DNA from: Sambucus nigra
Lineage: Eukaryota; Streptophyta; Magnoliopsida; Dipsacales; Adoxaceae
Direction of reading: 5' to 3'
Assembly (NCBI GenBank): GCA_949130495.1
Contig: OX422211.1
Location: 532,366,017-532,430,016 of the forward strand
Length of the DNA stretch: 64,000 nt
In this document: positions 57,612 to 64,000 of the stretch, piece after piece
Numbering within the stretch: the stretch's first letter is position 1
Layout of the letters: every line of letters begins with the position of its first letter
Notes under the pieces: model-generated
The model's input: the letters and a program-made list of their open reading frames with translations, nothing else
Told to the model about the DNA's origin: nothing
Database searches by the model: none
Made by a program: the position numbers and the translations under genes

Positions 57612-57905
57612 CATTTCCTGGATATAGGAAGGGAAATGGGTTATATATATAAATTGGCTTCGGTAACACTTCCCGGATGGAAGAAGGGATGTGGAAGCAT
57701 ATGTTTTGATCAAAGCATTTTTATGCTAATGAAAATGTCTTTGGATACATTTCCTGAGTATAAAAAGGGAAATGGGATATTTTGATAAGGAAAAGCATTT
57801 TATGTTAATAAAACTGGCTTTTAAAAGGTATATGATTTATTAAAGCAATTCATGATAATGAATTGGCTTTTATAAATACATTTCCTGGATATGAGAAGGG
57901 AAATG
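57612..57905. repeat. Four repeated small hairpins
   Basis: CATTTCC...GGAAATG with 13-14 nt loops at 57612-57638, 57748-57774 and 57879-57905. A variant CACTTCCC...GGGATGTG lies at 57667-57693. Loops read TGGATATAGGAAG or similar. Confidence 0.75.
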
Positions 57906-58040
57906 GAAGTTTTGAAATAAAAAGGATAAGTATTTATAAATACTTTATGTATCTAGTAATCCTCAGTCCGGGAGATATTTATATTATCCGGAAGTATATT
58001 GTAGATGTATGTATATGTATAAACTGGGTGCCGAGGGTCT

Positions 58041-58160
58041 AATGAATTCCGACGATCGACCGTGCCGCATAGTAGTGTATCGGGGGGGTTCCTTGTTTGG
58101 ATTTCGCTTTGCGAGACACCCCACGCACGAATATGGCACAGTGTTGAGACTGGGGAGAAG
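58041..58160 (+). other. Structured repeat module, copy A
   Basis: GATCGACC...GTAGTGTATCGGGG, then GGGTTCCTTGTTTGGATT, hairpin TCGC-TTT-GCGA, then CCCCACGCACGAA and TTGAGACTGGGGAG. The GGGG/CCCC outer stem is perfect. Confidence 0.75.
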
Positions 58161-58227
58161 TTTAATCCTTAGTGCTCTTATATTATTAAATGTTATGGTA
58201 TATATATTATATATCTTTTTGTACTAA

Positions 58228-58345
58228 GGGACTGGCGGATCTCAAAGATCGACCTTGCTGCATAGTAGTGTATCGGGGGGGTTCCTTGTTTGGATTTCGC
58301 TTCGCGAGACACCCCACGCACGAACATGGCATAGCGTCGAGATTA
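58228..58345 (+). other. Structured repeat module, copy B
   Basis: 193 bp downstream of copy A in the same LTR. Hairpin TCGC-TTC-GCGA, outer stem GGGG/CCCC. Outside the core it differs from copy A at many positions. Confidence 0.75.
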
Positions 58346-59087
58346 AAGTTATGTTTATCCCTTAGTACATCTGTTTGACTATCTAGGGTAGATAGTGGTT
58401 GGGTGATAGACTAGTTTAGCAGGGTAGCTTGACTAGAATGTTCTAGATAGATGCGCTAGGAGTGCACTATTAGCGGAGAGGTGAGGGGTATCTCATGGGA
58501 GTGCTATACCAAACTTAAATATGAGATAAAACTATTTTCCTAAAAATAAGGTATTTATGCACTTGCAAAATATTTTCAACATTCGGGGCTCTGACCCGTT
58601 TGTCTACTTTTCCTTTCTTGTTATATTACATATACACATAGGTGTCCAGACACAGGGACGCCTGGATGGAAATTCTTTCGAGTCAGACGTCTGCTGCGGC
58701 AGCTGTGGATGCTTGCAGGTTATCGGTAGACGTTTCCTTCCTTGTTCTCTAGATAGGAGATATTGTATAAACATTCGTGCCAATGGCTCAATTGCATTTA
58801 TTTATTCTTTCAGTACAGCATTCGATATGGTTGTATATATGGACCGAGTGTTCGGTTATTTTAGTTCCTTTCTTTTTCATTTTAGTTCATTACGCATTTA
58901 ATTGTGGATGTTGTAATTTATTCGTTAAAAAGAGTAGTTTAGTAAAAGTTTTTAACGGCCACCTAATAGGATATTAGTAATTAAATGGATTTTTGACAGT
59001 GATGCTAAGGATGATCCATATGTGACTCCTGTTTTAATTTAATATTGGAGTGATCGCCCGGTATCTTATTAGGCGGGTTGTTACAGA

Positions 59088-59099
59088 TGGTATCAGAGC
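59088..59099 (+). other. Primer binding site, initiator-Met
   Basis: TGGTATCAGAGC, a perfect match, 2 bp after the LTR. A working primer site fits the recent mobility. Confidence 0.92.
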
Positions 59100-59848
59100 A
59101 TCAGGTTCTAGTGTCGAATCTGTGCGGACGTACTACGCTTTCAGCGTTGCTCTCATTTGTTATAGAGCCTCAGGACTAGGATTGTTGATATCTCTTGTGA
59201 GATTTCGTTCTCCTGCCATATTATGAGATTATAGAAATCTTTTGCGCGCTTGGTTGAGAATCGTGTGCGGAGCTTGGATGGCAGCAGGAGATGAGGCTTA
59301 GCTGGTGCAGCTGGTAGAAGGTTGGGGTGAGTACCTTAGTAGAGGTTACTCTCCCTATGGTAATTGTTAAGGATTATCTCAATGACGACTAAAGCATAGT
59401 AGTTCAAGTACCATAGTACCGCCGTAGTAGGGTGTGGTACTAAAGTTGGATTTCCCCGTGGAGATAAGGATTAGAAAGGGATCTTACGGATAGTTCTAAC
59501 CGTGAGTCCCCATGAATCAGCAGGGTGAGAAGAATGCAGCTTTGGGAATTATTCGCCTAAGGTTCAGCAGAGGTATATCGTGTGAGTATTTGGCGTGACT
59601 AGATAAAGTCGCGGTATTAGTTAGCCGTAGACTCGTGTGTGTATTTTGAGTTGTGGCGATCTCGATAACATTTTAATGTATGACTATGTGTTTTCCGCAA
59701 TAGCGGAATTTTATTTCCCTTCATTCGCCATAGAGGCGGGTGATTATATTTTGTATATATACGTATACGGTATATGGTGTAACGGAGCGATAGCAGGCTA
59801 ATAATGGCAAGTCTATCGTGTCCGCAGTTCCTGGAGGGAAAATGTTGT

Positions 59849-59890
59849 TATTCTGGTGTCTCACCTTGATACAGGTTGAGTACACCTTTG
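59849..59890 (+). pseudogene. Possible protease active-site scrap
   Basis: Reads VSHLDTG, stop, VHLCYY, which lines up with VLFDTGATHCFI of the Tekay protease. Short, so only suggestive. Confidence 0.35.
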
Positions 59891-60164
59891 CTATTATGGA
59901 TTTATGGAACCTCGATGAGCAGAGGCTTCCTTATTTTGGATGGTATATGTGGCAACCTTATAGATATAATTTAAGGCCCACAGAATCGTTGTTGAGCGGT
60001 AAGATTTAACTCAGTATTGGTTTGCACAAGGACTTAGAATGAGTGCGAGCGCAGGGTGGTATGACTCTTAGTTAGAGATAGGAGTTCAGATCACCTTTTG
60101 TTGGATTAGGGGATAGGGTTATCCCGGTTGCATGTTGAAATGACTGAACTCCACAACCAACGAA

Positions 60165-60255
60165 GTCAAGGGTTAATGTGTGGAGGGGTTCCTTGTTTGG
60201 ATTTCGCTTTGCGAGACACTCCACACATGACTCTTAACGGCGTCGGGAGTGGGGA
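60165..60255 (+). other. Structured repeat module, copy C
   Basis: Perfect 9-bp outer stem TGTGTGGAG (60177-60185) with CTCCACACA (60219-60227), enclosing GGGTTCCTTGTTTGGATT and the hairpin TCGC-TTT-GCGA (60204-60214). Confidence 0.8.
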
Positions 60256-60639
60256 GCTGTTATGAGATGAAAGGATGTTGATCATGTGGAACGGTCTTAT
60301 AGTGTGGATGAACCACTATAGGCTATGAGCCACATAATGTCAATATACTTATGGAAATTTGTGCTATGGAAAAGCACTAAAATGATCCCTTCGCCACAAA
60401 TGGGTGGGTGAGGTTGGACTTAGAGAAATTGATTTGAGGACAATAGTCAGGCCTTAACGAAAAGGCAAGTTTTGAGGAGCTCCATTTTGGGTATTATGTT
60501 CGTGACACTTTCTACAGAAAGTGGGTACTTGATTAGTTAGGTTTCCTTCTGTATGGGCGGAAGGATAAGATAGTAGGAATGCGTTCGTAGGCTAGCCTAA
60601 TAGGATTTAGGATGTCCCGCTTCTGTGCCTTGGGTCGTT

Positions 60640-60755
60640 ATATCTCGATGACCGACTACGCGAGGGAGTAGTGTAACGGGAGGGTTCCTTGTTTGGATTT
60701 CGCCTCGGCGAGACGTCCCACGCATGAAACCAATCACTTGTCGAGAGTTGAGAGA
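60640..60755 (+). other. Structured repeat module, copy D
   Basis: GTAGTGTAACGGGA, GGGTTCCTTGTTTGGATT, hairpin TCGC-CTCG-GCGA, then TCCCACGCATGAA and TCGAGAGTTGAGAGA. The outer stem GGGA/TCCC covaries relative to copy A. Confidence 0.78.
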
Positions 60756-61235
60756 GGCCTTGGGCACTAGGGACATACTTAGGATTATATTAGTTTCGAA
60801 TAGGTAGGATAACGCATAGATCGTAGCATTTTTAGGATATAGGTTCACTAGTATTAGCAGCGCCGAGGTTAGGAATATTGAAATGCGCGGGTTCGGAGGA
60901 CCCATAGATCAGTATTACACCGAGGAAAGGAGATCCTTATTGGGAGAGAGTGATGCGTGTCAGACGTTCGTAATGTTTGTGCTGATATGCACAAGTTAGA
61001 AAGGTGTATGGGCACCTTGGTAAGGTGGTTTGATATACCGCCTAGTTAAGATAGGAGTAGTACACGAGATTGAAATCCATGCCAAGAGGCATTTTAGAGG
61101 ATGGGTATTAAGTGACGTATTAGAGTCACTTTATGATTGCGGTAGCCGCATAGTGTATGGTTAGGAACCATTAGGTTAGTATCTTTTTCCTTGAGGTTTT
61201 AGGATTTGTAGTAATCCTAGTTAGAGGGTGCACGT

Positions 61236-61281
61236 TACATCTGAATTTCGAGGACGAAATTCTGTTGTAAGGGGGGAAGTA
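61236..61281 (+). other. Residual pol terminus and polypurine tract
   Basis: AATTTCGAGGACGAAATTCT encodes NFEDEI, the last residues of Tekay-type pol, directly followed by TAAGGGGGGAAGTA, the purine tract next to the LTR at 61282. Confidence 0.75.
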
Positions 61282-64000
61282 TGTAATAACCCGCCCTTTT
61301 GGAGACGATTAAATCCCATAATTAAGTATAATTTGGGAATTTGGAGAATTTCTCGAAATAGTGATCTTTGGGATTCTCGAGGATTTAATGATTTTGGAAC
61401 GGTGTTATCAATCATTTTGGGACCATATAGGTCGAAATATTTTATTTATGTGTCGCCGTGGAGTATAGCGACAAAAGAGGTGAGATTTTGAGTAGAACAC
61501 CGCATTTAATTATTTTGGATTAGAATAGTGATTTGCGGTCAAGTACCTCGAATGGAAATTTCGACTGCGCCACGAGTCTCGGAATGTCCGAGATAGTCGG
61601 AAAAGAGTGTCCGATTGTCGAAATTAAGTTCCGGGTAATTTTGGAGTTAAATAGGCTCGTAATTGGGTTAACGAGTCGTTTTTGGGTTTTTAGGGTTAAA
61701 ACCCTTTTTCTCTCTATATATAGAGGAAGAGAGGAAAGAAAGAAGAAAGAAAAGAAGGAAGAGAGAGAGAGAGGGAAGAAAAGAAGAAAAAGGGGGAGAT
61801 TCCGGCCGGCCTCCGCCGGATTCGACTCGAGGTCGTCGAATTTTATCCACGAGGCAAATGTTTACTTGCTTTATTTATCTTTTTGCATAAATATCTCATA
61901 CCGTAGTTTGGTATAAACAAACCCTAATGGTTTTTGGGTGGGTTATCGTGGATAAAACGGGTTTTTGGGAGTTAAAACAATTAAACCCCAATAATATTTC
62001 AATTTTGTGGAACTAGGGTTTTAATCCAAATTAATTGGAGATTCAGGGTTCTAGGATGTTTAGAACCCGTGTTATAAGTGTATTTGTAGTTGGTTGAGGT
62101 TGTAGGACGTTGGGTGAGGCGACAAAAGCTTGGGAGAAGCTTTAATGGCGGAAATCGTCTCGGAGGTGACGATGAATAGTAACCCGTCACCTTTGGGGGC
62201 ATTTTTGGCCAGGAAAAGAATTGATTTAGCTTTCGGCCAAAACATGAAAGTTGTAGATCTTTTCGATACGGTCGCGTGGGCGCTGACCGCGTATTTTTCT
62301 GATTTTTCTACGATTTGATATGATTTTTACAAGATGACAGCTCCGGGTTGACATCGTCAACTCGGAAATCAAATCGGGAATTGGAAAAATTACGGCCAGA
62401 ATTAATGTCGTAGATGTCCGGGTTAATTTTTGGGGTAGTTTAGAAACCCCGAAAATGAATTTGGGTTGTTGATTAAGGGACTTAAGGATTTTAGTTTTGG
62501 TGACCTGGTGTGACCGGTCGACCGCGCCCCTATGGCCGGTCGACCGCGCCAAGGAGAAAGGGCCTACTGCTTTGTTTCGTAGGCTTATTTACAACCTGCG
62601 GTCGACCGGGGGTCTAGGACCGGTCGACCGGTGCCCTGTTTTCAGCCCAAGATTTTGGAGATTAGGATTATTTCTCCTTTTTTGAGTTTATGTTTAAAGG
62701 CCTTCCAAATTAGAAATTTATGGAGGGTTATGTCCTAAAGGACTTGAGGAATTGGGAGTTTATATATGTGTGTATTCACTTAGAGTGAATTACTATAATT
62801 GGAGTTATCCAAATGAATCCGTAGATGGGATTTAAGTATGTATTATTTATTAAAGTAAGAAATACTTTGGATTTAGAATCATGCAACTATGAATGCATGA
62901 TTATGATTCCCGAAGGGATTCTTTGGGATTATTATCATCGTTAGATGCTATAGGCCACTAAGGCCGTTTATATATATATATTCTAGGAAGAATATATAGG
63001 TTATGTATATATATATATATATATATATGATGATGGAAATGATTTTTGAAAATATATGAACGAATATTTTCAAAATGGAAAGAATACTGTTTTTCATAAT
63101 TAATAAAATATGGATTACACACCTCTCTAAATCGCTATCATAAGGGAAGTTGTGTTCGTATGGTGAAGCCCCCTGGCTAATGATGCAGGGTGGATATAGT
63201 CCTTGGCCATGGGAGCGCTTATGGTTGTATATTCTCTGCGGGGGTAGGGAGATTCCGGGTGTGGTCTTGGCTACCACGCAGGCTCATGGCCGCTTCCCGA
63301 CGTCTTTCGATATAGGATCCCAGGTTGTCTTGGAGGCCCTGGAAGATGATAGCCATTTAGGGGCACGCACAGTGGAGAAATCCGAACGGGCGGTCTTAGA
63401 ACGCGTTTATTAAAGCAGTTCATAATGGATTTGCTTTAATTACATTTCCTGGATATAGGAAGGGAAATGGGTTATATATATAAATTGGCTTCGGTAACAC
63501 TTCCCGGATGGAAGAAGGGATGTGGAAGCATATGTTTTGATCAAAGCATTTTTATGCTAATGAAAATGTCTTTGGATACATTTCCTGAGTATAAAAAGGG
63601 AAATGGGATATTTTGATAAGGAAAAGCATTTTATGTTAATAAAACTGGCTTTTAAAAGGTATATGATTTATTAAAGCAATTCATGATAATGAATTGGCTT
63701 TTATAAATACATTTCCTGGATATGAGAAGGGAAATGGAAGTTTTGAAATAAAAAGGATAAGTATTTATAAATACTTTATGTATCTAGTAATCCTCAGTCC
63801 GGGAGATATTTATATTATCCGGAAGTATATTGTAGATGTATGTATATGTATAAACTGGGTGCCGAGGGTCTAATGAATCCCGACGATCGACCGTGCCGCA
63901 TAGTAGTGTATCGGGGGGGTTCCTTGTTTGGATTTCGCTTTGCGAGACACCCCACGCACGAATATGGCACAGTGTTGAGACTGGGGAGAAGTTTAATCCT
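61282..64000 (+). repeat. 3' LTR of the young element, cut by the window end
   Basis: The first 2719 of about 3650 bp, matching 55438-58170 with few differences (for example a longer TA run near 63008). Confidence 0.95.
63883..64000 (+). other. Structured repeat module, copy E
   Basis: LTR copy equivalent to copy A, with the same core and outer stem GGGG/CCCC. The matching copy of B would lie just outside the window. Confidence 0.75.

Larger units (their letters stand above)
55438..59085 (+). repeat. 5' LTR of the young element
   Basis: Starts TGTAATAACCCGCC, ends GGGTTGTTACA. From left to right: TATA box, purine-rich leader, four GGTCGACC palindromes, a GC-rich block (57300-57560), four repeated hairpins, two structured modules, and the conserved chromovirus blocks (58449 and 58640). 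Confidence 0.95.
59101..61235 (+). other. Internal region of the young element, no intact gene
   Basis: About 2.1 kb. The only protein traces are a protease scrap at about 59850 (LDTG followed by a stop) and the pol terminus after 61236. The two modules C and D are its most structured parts. No open frame over about 100 codons resembles a known protein. Confidence 0.6.
55438..64000 (+). mobile_element. Young, pol-less chromovirus-like element, continues past the window
   Basis: LTR 55438-59085 (3648 bp), Met primer site, a 2.2-kb internal region with no readable gag or pol, purine tract, and the second LTR from 61282. The 2.7 kb of the second LTR in view is nearly identical to the first. It inserted into a copia LTR. 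The last pol codons (NFEDEILL) and a protease active-site scrap place it with Tekay-type chromoviruses. With such similar LTRs and no enzymes, it must have been copied recently by enzymes of a relative. Left flank TCTTA (55433-55437). Confidence 0.92.

Noticed and set aside
58009..58378. Two frames sharing a GSLFGFRFARHPTH peptide
   Set aside because: The peptide comes from the repeated module. Copy D has a one-base insertion that changes frame and copy F has stops, while stem pairing is kept, so RNA structure explains it better than coding.
1..64000. Host genes, tRNA or rRNA genes
   Set aside because: I looked for exons with host-like domains and for tRNA/rRNA cores. The only tRNA-like matches are retrotransposon primer sites.

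Overview
This window is intergenic DNA from a higher plant, most likely a eudicot. I see no host protein-coding gene and no rRNA or tRNA gene. Almost everything recognisable is LTR retrotransposon sequence: Ty3/gypsy of Athila-like, Tat/Retand-like, Ogre-like and Tekay-type chromovirus affinity, and Ty1/copia. The species cannot be named from this sequence.

Layout, left to right. (1) 1-26852 is a three-layer nest. The outermost layer is an Athila-like, pol-less element on the + strand: tRNA-Asp-type primer site, LTRs ending at 1098 and spanning 25418-26852. Into its second gene went a Tat/Retand-like, pol-less element on the - strand (3842-22180, 706-bp LTRs). Into that element's antisense gene went a 10.4-kb Tekay-type chromovirus on the + strand (5596-16022, 2.84-kb LTRs), with decayed gag, protease, RT, RNase H, integrase and chromodomain. 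Both inner insertions left imperfect 5-bp target duplications, and counting each once brings the split host reading frame back into phase. (2) 26853-28439 is a decayed Ogre-like gag on the - strand, cut by the outer element. (3) 29.6-33.1 kb holds a truncated copia-type element (Met primer site, coiled-coil/zinc-knuckle ORF) and a three-unit tandem repeat. (4) 33.2-37.0 kb is a rearranged chromovirus remnant: LTR and gag on the - strand, then the end of an LTR on the + strand. (5) 37.0-40.0 kb has no gene I recognise. (6) 40038-48301 is an old, pol-less Tekay-like element with a perfect ACTTA target duplication. (7) 49156-55437 is a decayed Ty1/copia element on the - strand. Its right LTR is interrupted by (8), a young-looking pol-less element at 55438 that runs past the window end, with 3.65-kb LTRs.

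The most interesting signals are these. The - strand element carries a multi-exon gene in antisense to itself, with its own TATA box, a 'gypsy-type transposon' domain and a long coiled coil. A roughly 100-nt module occurs six times in two pol-less chromovirus-like elements, and its stems show compensatory base changes, suggesting a selected RNA structure. Short blocks are conserved across otherwise divergent chromovirus LTRs, hairpins are repeated within one LTR, and each element family has its own private cluster of palindromes. Three elements lack pol but keep what replication needs in cis (LTRs, primer site, polypurine tract), so they probably depended on enzymes supplied by relatives.
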